Source of the DNA: Streptomyces sp. AP-93
Lineage (GTDB): Bacteria > Actinomycetota > Actinomycetes > Streptomycetales > Streptomycetaceae
Length of the DNA: 64,000 nt
Direction: 5' to 3'
NCBI RefSeq assembly: GCF_022808175.1
Contig: NZ_JALGBX010000014.1
Coordinates: 62,001-126,000, forward strand
Part shown: one piece after another, positions 1-8,095 of the stretch
How the letters are laid out: each line of letters opens with the position of its first letter
Numbering within the stretch: position 1 is the stretch's first letter
The notes under the pieces: model-generated
Seen by the model: only the letters and a program-made list of their open reading frames with translations
The model's database searches: none
Told to the model about the DNA's origin: nothing
Made by a program: the position numbers and the translations under genes

Positions 1-83
1 CGGTTTCGGGTGTCGTCGTCCGCATGCCGCCGGAGAGTAGCTGACGTTCCGTCAGAAATGAACGCCGCGGTGGGCCGCAGCCG

Positions 84-710
84 TCAGAACTGGACGTCGG
101 AGCAGGAGTAGAAGGCCATCGGGGTGTCGTTGACGGTCCACACGGCGAGGATCAGGTGCCGGCCGGTCTTGCCGCTCGGCATGGCGCCCTGGTGGACGGT
201 GGTCATGGCGGGGCGGGCGCCGTTGTAGGCGACCGTGAGGAAGGGCTGCGGGTCGAGGGCGGCGCGGGTGAGGGGCTTGGTGGGGTCCCAGCCGTTCTTG
301 GTGACGTAGTACCGGAAGTCGGTGGTGGAGTGGTTCGCGGTGAACTGCCAGCGGAAGCCGTAGCTCTGACCGCTGGTCACCGGGGTGGCCGGCCAGGCGC
401 CGCCGCGCGGGTCGTCGAGCTGGGCGAACTCCGGGTGGTTGCCGGCGCATATGCGGCCGTCGGCGGGACCGGCGGCGGGGAACCCCTTGAGGCCCTCGAC
501 GCTCTGGGGCTCCCACTGGATGGGGCCGCAGTCGGAGACGGTCTTGTTGGCGCAGAGCTTCTGGCGGCTGATCGGGGTGTCGGTGTACCCGTGGCTGCTG
601 GCCGTGGGGGCCGTGACGAGCGCGAGGGCGGCGACGACGCCGAGGCCGACGGTGGTGGCGGTGGCCGTGGCGGCGGCCCGCTTGGTTCTGGGCATGCGGA
701 AGGAACGCAT
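84..710 (-). CDS. Secreted AA10 lytic polysaccharide monooxygenase (chitin/cellulose active)
   Basis: Predicted 208-residue secreted copper enzyme that oxidatively cleaves crystalline chitin or cellulose outside the cell. A basic N-terminus (RMPRTKR) and hydrophobic stretch end at ASS, after which the mature protein begins HGYTDTPISR; this exposed His is the first ligand of the AA10 histidine brace. A second His lies in TANHSTTDF and the C-terminal MAFYSCSDVQF carries the usual axial aromatic. The length fits a single-domain AA10 with no extra carbohydrate-binding module. The start at 710 was chosen because an AAGGAG lies 9-10 bases upstream; a longer reading to 908 has no such site and would put the signal peptide internally. 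DasR-like operators lie upstream (818-898). Chitin versus cellulose preference cannot be settled by eye. Confidence 0.93.
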   Translation of the reverse strand: MRSFRMPRTKRAAATATATTVGLGVVAALALVTAPTASSHGYTDTPISRQKLCANKTVSDCGPIQWEPQSVEGLKGFPAAGPADGRICAGNHPEFAQLDDPRGGAWPATPVTSGQSYGFRWQFTANHSTTDFRYYVTKNGWDPTKPLTRAALDPQPFLTVAYNGARPAMTTVHQGAMPSGKTGRHLILAVWTVNDTPMAFYSCSDVQF

Positions 711-817
711 GAGGCTGTTGCTCCTTGAACGTGGGGGGATGTCCGGAGAGAGCGTGCGCACGCGTGGGGATGGGCCGTACCGGTGTCGGCGGTACGGCCC
801 GTTCACGAGTTCTGGTT

Positions 818-898
818 TTAGGTCTAGACCAAGTTCCACAGTATTGACGGGAGTTGGCCATGTCCAGACCAATGGAAGAACGGGTGGTCCGGACCATC
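818..898. promoter_or_regulatory. Cluster of DasR-like operator sites upstream of the LPMO gene
   Basis: The DasR element consensus is close to TGGTCTAGACCA. At 818-833 the sequence contains GGTCTAGACCA. At 885-896 there is a perfect palindrome, TGGTCCGGACCA, matching 10 of 12 core bases. A weaker half-site (AGACCA) lies at 866-871. All are 108-190 bases upstream of the LPMO start. The spacing also resembles the paired operators of streptomycete chitinase promoters. Binding by DasR or a paralogue is inferred. Confidence 0.65.
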
Positions 899-966
899 CG
901 GATTCCACCCGTTCTCCCGTCGGCCCGGCGTCGGCGGGCCGTCGGCCCGGCGTCGGCCGGTGGGGG

Positions 967-3912
967 CTACTCGGCGCGGCCCGTGTAGAACGCCACGGTC
1001 AGGTCCTTCACCAAAGCCTTGCGCTCGTAGTCGTCGAGCTCGACGAGCCCGCGCGAGGTGAGGCGGTGGACGGTGTCGTCCACCGCGTCGACCACCGAGG
1101 TCAGCACGGTGTCCCGGTGCTTGGCGTCGATCGCCGCGACCCGGCGCCGGCGCATGGCGTCCGCGACCTCCGGGGCGTACTCGATCCGGGTGGGCTGCGC
1201 CGAGAACACCTCCACGCCGACCGCCTCGGTCTCGGCCGCCAGCATCCGGGTCAGCGCGTCGCCGACGGCCTCGGCGTCGCGCAGGGTCGGGGCGGCCTCG
1301 TGGAAGGCGTCGGCGGGGAGCTGGGACAGGACCCGGGCCATCGCCGATTCGACCTGCTCGGCGAGGTAGTCGACGTGGTCTTCCACGGCCAGGGTCGCGC
1401 GGGCGGTGTCCTTGACCTGCCAGACCACCTGGACGACGACCTGGAGGGCGAGCCCGCCGGAGTCCACGGCGGGCATCGGGTCGCTGCGCCAGTGCCGCAG
1501 CCGGACGTCGACCCGACGGCGCAGCAGCAGGGGGCTGATCCAGGTCAGCCCGGAGCGGCGGACGGTGCCGCGGTAGCGGCCGAAGAGGGTGAGCACCCAG
1601 GCGTGGCCGGCCCGGCCGCGGCCCAGGCCGCCGAGCGCGAGGAGGGCGACGATCCCGAGGAAGGCGAGCGGCGGCCAGAAGCGTGCCTGCAGTCCCCGGT
1701 AGGGGCGGGGCTCCGCGCCGAACGCCAGCGCGAGGGAGTCGGGGACGGCCCCGGCCCGCCAGAGCACGACCGTGCAGCCGGCGAGCGCGATCCCGCCGAC
1801 GGCCACCGCGATCCAGCCGGGCAGCACCGGGCCGTGGTGCTCGTGGAGCCGGTCGTCGCCACGGGGCACGCGGCGGCCGGGGGCGGCCTTCGGCGACTTC
1901 GGGTTCGGGTTCGGGTTCGGGGTGGGGGTGGGGGTGGGGTTCGGCTGCTGGGGCTGGGGCTGGAGCTTGGGCTCCGGCTGGGCGGCGCCGCGGAACGGCA
2001 GGTGCACCGGCACCTCGGTCACCGCGACCCCGCGCACCGCAGTGACCTGGGGCAGGTCCTGCGTATCGTCCTCCGCGATCCGCGCCACGGCCCGCGCGAC
2101 GACCTCGGCGACTTCGGCGGCCTCGGGCCCGGGCACGGCGCGGCCGCCGCCGGCCGCGGGCTGCGGGGCGGTGGCGGCCTCGCCGTCGGCACCCTCGCCG
2201 TCCGCGGCCTCGCCGTTGGCACCCTCGCCGTCCGCGGCCGCCCGTCCGGGTCCGCCGGCGCCGACGGGGCCGTCGCCGACGGGGCCGTTGCCGACGGGGC
2301 CGTTGCCGACGGGGCCGCCGTCACCGGCGCCGGCCGGGGCGGGCACGGACCACGTCAGCTCCCGCCCGCCGGCCGGGTCCGCCGGATCGGCGTCTCCCGG
2401 CTCGGGCAGGTCCGGTACGGGGTACCGATCCACGTACTCGACCTCCGGGGCGGGGCCCGGGACCGCGGGCTGCGGAGCGCGGCCCTGCTCGGCGGACGAA
2501 CCGCCCTGTCCGGGCAGGTCCCAGGCGGCGGGCGGACCCTCGTGCCGTGGCGCGTGGTCCGTCGCGGCGTACGGGCCCTCCCCCGACGGGGTCGGCACCA
2601 CGGCGGCGAGGGCCGCGCCCGGGGCGACCACGGCAGCCGGGGGCCAGGCCTCGTCCTGCGGGTGCGGGCGGGCGGATTCGGCGTCGGGGTTCCGCAGCCG
2701 GACCTGGGCCGCACCGGCGTGGGCCTCGTTCTGGGGGTGCGGGATGTCCACCCCCGGCTCGGCCTGGGCCCGCGCCGCCGGTACGTCGCTGCGCGCGGGC
2801 CCGTGCGGGGCGACGGCCGTGGCCTCTGCCGCGGCACCCACGGCGACGAGCCCGTCCGAGTCCCGGTCGGCCCCTGCCGGAGTCGGCCGGGGGGCGGCCT
2901 CGCCACGTGCGGGCCCGGTCGGCGGCTCGGCCGCGAGAGCCCAACCGGTCGGCGCGGCCCACCCGGTCGCCGCCGCCGCGGGCACGGGGGCCGCGGTCGA
3001 CCCCGCGTCGGCGGCCATGGCCACGGAGATCCCTGCCCACCCCGAAGGAACCGGCACGGACGCGGCCTGCACGGGCGCGGCCCGGTCATGCCCGGCCCCC
3101 ATGTGCGAGCCTCGCTCGGCACCGGACTCGGCCGGTACCCGCCCTGCCGCGTCCGCCATGGACGCGGCCTGCGCAGATGCGGCCCGGTCATGCCCGGCCA
3201 CCATGTGCGAGCCCCGCTCGGGACCGGCCTCGGCCGATGCCCACCCTGCGCCAACCGTCACGGCTGCGGCCGGCACGGGCATGCCCCGGTCAGGCGCGGC
3301 CCCGTCGGGCGCGGCCGACAGGTGTGCGCCCCGCTCGGCGCCGGTCTCGGCCGATGTCCACCTTGCGGTGGCCGGCGCGGACGTGGCCCGGGCGTGCTCG
3401 GCCGGCATGTCCGGGGCCCGTTCGGCGTCAGCGGCGGCCGGGACCCGCCCGGCAGCGTGCGGCACGGCTGCGACCGGTGCGGGCGTGGCCGGGTCAGGCG
3501 CGGCCGACAGGTGCGAGCTCCGCTCGGTGCCTGCGTCGGCAGCCGCCCACCTTGCGGCAGCCGGCACGGACGTGGTTCCGGGCGCGCCCGAGGAGTGCGA
3601 GCCCGGCTCGGGACCGGACCCGGCAACTGCCCACCCGGCCTCGGCCGGGACAACCCACCGGGGCGCGGCAACTGCCGGTGCGGCTCCGGCCGACGTGGCT
3701 CCGCCCGGCGCGGCACCGCCCGCTGCTGGTCCGCCCGCTGCCGCTCCGCCCGGTGCCGCGGACTCGGGCTGGGGCGCCGTGGAGCGTGCCGGTTCGGCCG
3801 GAGTGGGGGGTTCGGGAGGCGGGGGCGTCGCTCGGGGGGTCGGGTGCGGGGGGATCTCGAAGGTGCCTGTGGTCGATGTCGTGCGCGTGGGGTACATCGT
3901 TGCCTCCGTCAT
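967..3912 (-). CDS. SPFH/band 7 domain membrane protein with long repetitive N-terminal region
   Basis: About 981 residues. Roughly the first 690 are Pro/Ala/Gly-rich and low in complexity, with degenerate repeats around (A)ERG(S/A)H(L/M), short (VGNGP)n and DGEGA units, and an NPTPTPTPNPNPNPK linker. Two hydrophobic segments (GWIAVAVGGIALAG and LAFLGIVALLALGGLG) then lead into an SPFH/prohibitin domain of about 200 residues containing WVLTLFGRYRGT and LRHWRSDPM. SPFH proteins scaffold membrane microdomains. The N-terminus is probably cytosolic and disordered. The start ATG at 3912 overlaps the upstream stop as ATGA, implying translational coupling to the cell-wall hydrolase-like gene. A second in-frame ATG lies at 3897. 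The fold call is good; the cellular role is unknown. Confidence 0.85.
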   Translation of the reverse strand: MTEATMYPTRTTSTTGTFEIPPHPTPRATPPPPEPPTPAEPARSTAPQPESAAPGGAAAGGPAAGGAAPGGATSAGAAPAVAAPRWVVPAEAGWAVAGSGPEPGSHSSGAPGTTSVPAAARWAAADAGTERSSHLSAAPDPATPAPVAAVPHAAGRVPAAADAERAPDMPAEHARATSAPATARWTSAETGAERGAHLSAAPDGAAPDRGMPVPAAAVTVGAGWASAEAGPERGSHMVAGHDRAASAQAASMADAAGRVPAESGAERGSHMGAGHDRAAPVQAASVPVPSGWAGISVAMAADAGSTAAPVPAAAATGWAAPTGWALAAEPPTGPARGEAAPRPTPAGADRDSDGLVAVGAAAEATAVAPHGPARSDVPAARAQAEPGVDIPHPQNEAHAGAAQVRLRNPDAESARPHPQDEAWPPAAVVAPGAALAAVVPTPSGEGPYAATDHAPRHEGPPAAWDLPGQGGSSAEQGRAPQPAVPGPAPEVEYVDRYPVPDLPEPGDADPADPAGGRELTWSVPAPAGAGDGGPVGNGPVGNGPVGDGPVGAGGPGRAAADGEGANGEAADGEGADGEAATAPQPAAGGGRAVPGPEAAEVAEVVARAVARIAEDDTQDLPQVTAVRGVAVTEVPVHLPFRGAAQPEPKLQPQPQQPNPTPTPTPNPNPNPKSPKAAPGRRVPRGDDRLHEHHGPVLPGWIAVAVGGIALAGCTVVLWRAGAVPDSLALAFGAEPRPYRGLQARFWPPLAFLGIVALLALGGLGRGRAGHAWVLTLFGRYRGTVRRSGLTWISPLLLRRRVDVRLRHWRSDPMPAVDSGGLALQVVVQVVWQVKDTARATLAVEDHVDYLAEQVESAMARVLSQLPADAFHEAAPTLRDAEAVGDALTRMLAAETEAVGVEVFSAQPTRIEYAPEVADAMRRRRVAAIDAKHRDTVLTSVVDAVDDTVHRLTSRGLVELDDYERKALVKDLTVAFYTGRAE

Positions 3913-5330
3913 GCGAACAGCCGGCGCCAGGTTTCCGGGCCCGGGTAGCCGTTGGCCTCGGCGCCGCGCCAGCCCTGGGCTCGCTGGAACGCCTCGACGC
4001 TGCGGCGGTCGGCCTCGCCCCAGCGGGGGCCCGGTCCGGCCGTGTAGTACTTGCCGAAGCCCTTCTTCACCAGCTGGCGGCCAAGGGCGGTGATGGACGG
4101 GTGGGACGCGCCCGGCCGGAGGAAGGACGCCCCGGGGAAGGCGGGCTTGCCCGCCGGGCCCGGTGCGCCGCCCGTGAGCGGCGGGATGTCCTTGCCCTGG
4201 TGTCTGGCGAGCAGCCGCCAGGTGGTGGCTCCGGGGATGCCGTCGGCGTCCGCGCCCGTCCAGCCCTGGGCGCGCTGGAAGGCCTCGGTGGCCTGCCGGT
4301 CGGCGTCGGACCACTTCGTACTGACGCCCTTCGGGTAGAAGCGCAGCCCGCCGCGGTCGGACAGCATCCGGCCGAGTTGGGCGACGTGGGCGTTGTCCGC
4401 GCCCGGCCCGAATTTCGACGCACCGGGGAAGGTGGCCGGGACGGCCGGCGTGCCGCCCGGCGCGGGCGGCTCGCCCGTGACCGGGGGCTCGGGAACGACT
4501 CCGCCCGCCACCCCGTTGAACCGGTACGGGATGTACTTCACCGCGTTCTTCCAGTAGCCGTACGGCGTGGCCAGCTTCCGCGTCGTGGGCCGGGTCTGCT
4601 CGTAGGCGACGTAGTGCGTGCGCGTCTCGTCCACCCACCCGCCGAAGAGGACGACGTGCGAGCCCTTGTTGGGGTCGGCCGGGTTGTGGAAGAGCAGCAT
4701 GTCTCCGGGGAGCAGCTCCTCCTTCGTGATCCGCGTCGCGAACTTGTCGAGGCTGCCGGTCCACTCGTTGGTGCCGAGGTTCCAGGCCATCGAGACGTAG
4801 CCGGAGCAGTCCTGCCGGTACCCGTCCGACCAGTACTCGGCCATGCTGTACGGGACCTGCGCGTCCAGCCACAGCTTCGCCCGGTTGATGATCGTCGCCC
4901 GGTCGGTCCGCTTGACGGCGGAGGGCGCTCCGGGCAGCCCGGCCGGCTTCGCGGGGGTGCCTTTCGCCCCCTTCGGCCCGTGCAGCGGGGCCCGGCCGCC
5001 CTGCGGGGAGCCGGGGTCGTCCAGGGCCACCCGGCCGCCGGGTCCCGGCGCGGCCGTGGCGACGGCCGCTCCCCCGCCGCCGAGGACCACCCCCGCGGCG
5101 GTGGCCAGGACCAGCGCCCGGCGGGCTCCGCGCGCGGCAGGGTGTCCGCCGTCGCGCAGCGGTATGGCCCGGGCGCGCGCGAGCGTGCGACGGCGCTGGG
5201 CGCAGCCTCGGCACGGGCAGTCGCCGGCGGGTTCGTACTCCTCGAAGGAGGGCAGCGGCATCGGCGGCACCGCCTCGGCCATCGGCGTCGGCTTCACTTC
5301 GTAGACATGCGTCGGAGGCTGCATCGTCAT
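3909..5330 (-). CDS. NlpC/P60-like protein with two peptidoglycan-binding domains
   Basis: About 473 residues, likely acting at the cell wall. After a cytosolic leader with a Cys pair (CPCRGC) there is a membrane/signal segment (ALVLATAAGVVLGGGGAAVA). An amidase-like domain follows with the candidate nucleophile in YRQDCSGYVSMAW and a His in GSHVVLFGGW, as in NlpC/P60 or CHAP folds. Two near-identical C-terminal modules (containing EAFQRAQGW and GIPG/GYPG..TWR) are peptidoglycan-binding type 1 domains. The start at 5330 is preceded by GGAACCGC; another ATG lies at 5324. The gene is joined to the SPFH gene by an ATGA overlap, suggesting a joint function in the envelope. The 184-base region upstream (to tRNA-Lys) is relatively AT-rich and probably holds the promoter. 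Substrate bond is unknown. Confidence 0.85.
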   Translation of the reverse strand: MTMQPPTHVYEVKPTPMAEAVPPMPLPSFEEYEPAGDCPCRGCAQRRRTLARARAIPLRDGGHPAARGARRALVLATAAGVVLGGGGAAVATAAPGPGGRVALDDPGSPQGGRAPLHGPKGAKGTPAKPAGLPGAPSAVKRTDRATIINRAKLWLDAQVPYSMAEYWSDGYRQDCSGYVSMAWNLGTNEWTGSLDKFATRITKEELLPGDMLLFHNPADPNKGSHVVLFGGWVDETRTHYVAYEQTRPTTRKLATPYGYWKNAVKYIPYRFNGVAGGVVPEPPVTGEPPAPGGTPAVPATFPGASKFGPGADNAHVAQLGRMLSDRGGLRFYPKGVSTKWSDADRQATEAFQRAQGWTGADADGIPGATTWRLLARHQGKDIPPLTGGAPGPAGKPAFPGASFLRPGASHPSITALGRQLVKKGFGKYYTAGPGPRWGEADRRSVEAFQRAQGWRGAEANGYPGPETWRRLFA

Positions 5331-5514
5331 GCGGTTCCGTCCACTCCCCTGCTCGTCACTGGTCGGCCGGGACCGCATCTGGCGGGGCATCAGATCCGGC
5401 CGGCCCAGACATATCGTGCACGACAAAACCCTCAAACATGGGTTAATCGGACAGAACGCGCGCGGCTTGTCACGAGCACCCGCAGCGGTGCGGTAGAGTT
5501 TTCCCTGTCACCAA

Positions 5515-5588
5515 GCGCCGCTAGCTCAGTTGGTTAGAGCAGCTGACTCTTAATCAGCGGGTCCGGGGTTCGAGTCCCTGGCGGCGCA
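5515..5588 (+). tRNA. tRNA-Lys (CTT anticodon)
   Basis: A complete 74-nt cloverleaf. The acceptor arms GCGCCGC and GCGGCGC pair fully. The D-loop contains AGTTGGTTAGA. The anticodon stem GCTGA/TCAGC encloses loop CTCTTAA with anticodon CTT. The T-arm GGTTCGAGTCC is standard, with discriminator A. CCA is not encoded. A strong terminator follows 8 bases later. Confidence 0.97.
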
Positions 5589-5596
5589 CAGACGCA

Positions 5597-5634
5597 AAGA
5601 AGCCCCTCGCAGTGAGAACTGCGAGGGGCTTCTT
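5597..5634 (+). terminator. Terminator after tRNA-Lys
   Basis: A perfect 17-bp inverted repeat (arms 5597-5613 and 5618-5634) encloses the tetraloop GAGA, with CGTTTC after it. It also faces the end of the convergent sortase gene and may act both ways. Confidence 0.9.
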
Positions 5635-5696
5635 CGTTTCCGCCCGGCGCGGGCGCGGGCGGCGTGCGTACAGCGGGTGCGTACAGCGGGGTGTGT

Positions 5697-6359
5697 TCAG
5701 ACCGCCGTTCCCGGGCGGACTCCGACGCCCGTCAGGTACGCCGACACGACCACGTTCGCCGAGTACTGCTTGGCCGCCTTGTCGTAGCTGCCGCCGCAGG
5801 TCACCAGCCGCAGTTCGGCCCGGCCGCGGACCTTGGGGCCGTAGACCTTGGCGGGATCGAAGTCCGCGCGCTCGTGGACCCGTACGTCCTCGATCGTGAA
5901 CTCCGCCACCGAGCCGTCGGCCCGCAGCACGCGCACCTTGTCGCCGGCCTTCGCCGAGCTCAGGCCGTAGAACACCGCGGGCTTGGACCGCGTGTCCACG
6001 TGCCCGACCAGCAGCGCGGTCCCTGCCGCGCCGGGCTGGGCGCCGCCTCGCCACCAGCCGACCGTGCCCGGGTTCTCGTACGGGGGCGCTTCGATCGCCC
6101 CCTGCGCGTCGAGGTCCCGGACCATCACCGGGGCCTGGACGCCCAGGGACGGCACGTCCACCCGCGCGGGCGCGGCCGGCTCCAGCGGGGTGTGCGCCGC
6201 GGGCATGCCCGGGGCGGCCGGTCCGCCGGCCTGGCCGGGCAGGGGTATCGCCACCCCGGTGATCTCGCGGCCCCACAGCCACAGCCCGAGGACCAGCACC
6301 GACCAGGCGGCGAAGGTCAGCAGCCGGGAGCCGCCGGAGCTCCTCGGCTCGCCGCTCAC
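5697..6359 (-). CDS. Class F sortase
   Basis: A 220-residue membrane-anchored cysteine transpeptidase that should attach surface proteins to the envelope. One N-terminal transmembrane segment (LTFAAWSVLVLGLWLW) precedes a Pro/Ala linker and the sortase barrel. The catalytic His is in LLVGHVDT and the Cys in RLVTCGGSYD; the following strand is QYSANVVVSAYL. The basic residue normally following the Cys strand is not obvious and deserves a structural check. GTG start at 6359. The preceding gene (6372-7034) ends 12 bases upstream and encodes a protein with a C-terminal LPHTV sorting-like signal, so the two form an apparent enzyme/substrate pair in one operon. Confidence 0.9.
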   Translation of the reverse strand: MSGEPRSSGGSRLLTFAAWSVLVLGLWLWGREITGVAIPLPGQAGGPAAPGMPAAHTPLEPAAPARVDVPSLGVQAPVMVRDLDAQGAIEAPPYENPGTVGWWRGGAQPGAAGTALLVGHVDTRSKPAVFYGLSSAKAGDKVRVLRADGSVAEFTIEDVRVHERADFDPAKVYGPKVRGRAELRLVTCGGSYDKAAKQYSANVVVSAYLTGVGVRPGTAV

Positions 6360-6371
6360 CCGATCACCCGG

Positions 6372-7034
6372 TCACTCGCCGCTGCGGCGGCGGCGCAGGG
6401 CAAGCGCCCGGCCGGCGACCGCGAGGGTGGCGGCGGCGGCGAGCACGGCGCCGATCACCGTGTGCGGCAGGCCCGGGCCGTCGCCCTCGCTGTTCTTCTT
6501 CGCCGCCGCGGCGAGCTGCGCGGAATCGGCGGCCTCGGCGGCCTCGGCCGCACCCGCCGCCTTCGACTTCGCGGCGATCTCCTCGGACATGCCGCCGCCG
6601 CCCGCGTGGACCGGCCAGACGGGGGTGTGGTGGGGGTTGGGGCGGTGCTCCCGGCGGCGCTCGATCTCGATCGTGCCCCACTCGCGTTCGCCGCCGCGGC
6701 CGCCGCACTTGATCTTGATGTCGTGACGGCCGGGCTCGACCCAGGACCGGATCATCGCGTCGCCCCACAGGGTGCGGCGGTCGCCGCGGCCGGTGGAGAG
6801 ACGGACCTCGGAGACGAAGACGACGGACGAGGCGACGGCCCAGTCGTCCTCACAGCCGCGGACGCGCAGTTTGACCTGCGCCCCCGGTTCCGCCGGATTG
6901 GGGTCGGCCGAGACGCTGCCGCGGTCACGGTTCCAGTCCTCCTCCGCGAAGGCGAAGGGGGCGGTCACGGCGGACAGGGCCGTCAGGGCGACGGCCACCC
7001 CGGTGACACGGAGAGCGATCAGATCACTGCGCAT
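6372..7034 (-). CDS. Secreted surface protein with LPHTV sorting-like signal
   Basis: A 220-residue exported protein of unknown function. A signal peptide (VTGVAVALTALSAVTAPFAFA) precedes an Ig-like beta domain with a Cys pair (RVRGCEDD and IKIKCGG), then a His/Pro linker and an Ala/Lys-rich helix. The C-terminus has LPHTV, a hydrophobic stretch (IGAVLAAAATLAVAGRALAL) and a RRRR tail, the layout of a sortase signal although the fifth residue is Val instead of Gly. GAGGAGG lies 6 bases before the ATG at 7034, which decides the start. It precedes the class F sortase gene by 12 bases and is probably its substrate. Confidence 0.85.
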   Translation of the reverse strand: MRSDLIALRVTGVAVALTALSAVTAPFAFAEEDWNRDRGSVSADPNPAEPGAQVKLRVRGCEDDWAVASSVVFVSEVRLSTGRGDRRTLWGDAMIRSWVEPGRHDIKIKCGGRGGEREWGTIEIERRREHRPNPHHTPVWPVHAGGGGMSEEIAAKSKAAGAAEAAEAADSAQLAAAAKKNSEGDGPGLPHTVIGAVLAAAATLAVAGRALALRRRRSGE

Positions 7035-7126
7035 GGTGAACCTCCTCAACAAGGAGATTCACGCGCGGCGCGCCGCTCCGCATCCGGAGCGGCGCCCTCT
7101 TGGCCCGTACGTGTCAGCCGTACGCG

Positions 7127-7906
7127 CTAAACCAGATCGACCAGATCAGCGATGGAGTCGAACGTGTGGGTCGGGCGGTACGGGAACTTCTCGGTGTCCT
7201 CGACCGATGTCAGACCGGTCAGCACGAGGAAGGTCTGCATGCCCGCCTCCAGCCCGGCGAGGATGTCGGTGTCCATCCTGTCGCCGATCATCGCGCTGCT
7301 GTGGGAGTGCGCGCCGATGGCGTTCAGGCCGGTCCGCATCATCAGCGGGTTGGGCTTGCCGGCGAAGTACGGCTGCTTGCCGGTCGCCTTGGTGATCAGT
7401 GCGGCGACGGCGCCCGTGGCGGGCAGCGGACCCTCGGTGGAGGGGCCGGTCTCGTCCGGGTTGGTGCAGATGAAGCGGGCGCCCGCGTTGATCAGGCGGA
7501 CCGCCTTGGTCATCGCCTCGAAGCTGTACGTCCGGGTCTCGCCCAGGACCACGTAGTCCGGCTCGTGGTCGGTCAGGACGTAGCCGATGTCGTGCAGGGC
7601 GGTGGTGAGGCCGGCCTCGCCGATGACGTACGCGGTGCCGCCCGGACGCTGGTCGTCGAGGAACTTCGCGGTGGCCAGGGCCGAGGTCCAGATGTTCTCC
7701 ACCGGGACCGACAGGCCCATCCGGCTCAGGCGGGCCTGGAGGTCGCGCGGGGTGTAGATGGAGTTGTTGGTCAGCACGAGGAAGGGCTTGCCGGACTCGC
7801 GCAGCCGGTTGATGAAGGCGTCGGCGCCGGGGATCGGGGTGCCCTCGTGGATGAGGACCCCGTCCATGTCGGTGAGCCAGGATTCGATCGGCTTGCGCTC
7901 TGCCAC
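7127..7906 (-). CDS. HAD-IIA family hydrolase (NagD-like phosphatase)
   Basis: A 259-residue cytosolic phosphatase of the HAD superfamily, class IIA cap. Motif I is LTDMDGVLIHEG, motif II is VLTNNS, the motif III Lys is in FAGKPNPLMM and motif IV is MIGDRMDTDILAG. This set matches NagD-type enzymes acting on small phosphates (nucleotide or sugar phosphates). The start is GTG at 7906, because GGAGA lies 8 bases upstream; an extension to 7972 would add 22 residues of non-conserved sequence. The next gene on this strand (6372-7034) is 92 bases away. Substrate unknown; NagD in E. coli belongs to a GlcNAc operon, but no such link is visible here. Confidence 0.9.
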   Translation of the reverse strand: MAERKPIESWLTDMDGVLIHEGTPIPGADAFINRLRESGKPFLVLTNNSIYTPRDLQARLSRMGLSVPVENIWTSALATAKFLDDQRPGGTAYVIGEAGLTTALHDIGYVLTDHEPDYVVLGETRTYSFEAMTKAVRLINAGARFICTNPDETGPSTEGPLPATGAVAALITKATGKQPYFAGKPNPLMMRTGLNAIGAHSHSSAMIGDRMDTDILAGLEAGMQTFLVLTGLTSVEDTEKFPYRPTHTFDSIADLVDLV

Positions 7907-8095
7907 TGGACTGTTCTCCGCTCTCGGTGGCGTCTGACGTCTGTGACGTCTGTGACCTCTGGTCTCTACCACCTTATCCGGGCCGGACCGTGGACGCGTG
8001 GGGCGTCCACGGCCCGGACCGTACCGCGGAACGGGTCGCCCGCGAAGGGCCTTCAGGGCCCCGCGCCAAAGGTCCCGTACCCGCCGGAAGCGGCC

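Noticed and set aside
385..3948. A plus-strand frame of over 1,100 codons
   Set aside because: It is antisense to the LPMO and SPFH genes, is Gly/Arg-rich with no family match, and has no ribosome site; it reflects GC-rich codon bias.
5331..5514. Possible c-di-AMP (ydaO) riboswitch upstream of the NlpC/P60-like gene
   Set aside because: The conserved core sequences of that riboswitch are not visible.
5554..6282. Minus-strand frame through the tRNA-Lys terminator
   Set aside because: It overlaps the class F sortase in another frame and runs into the tRNA terminator; the sortase has family motifs and this does not.
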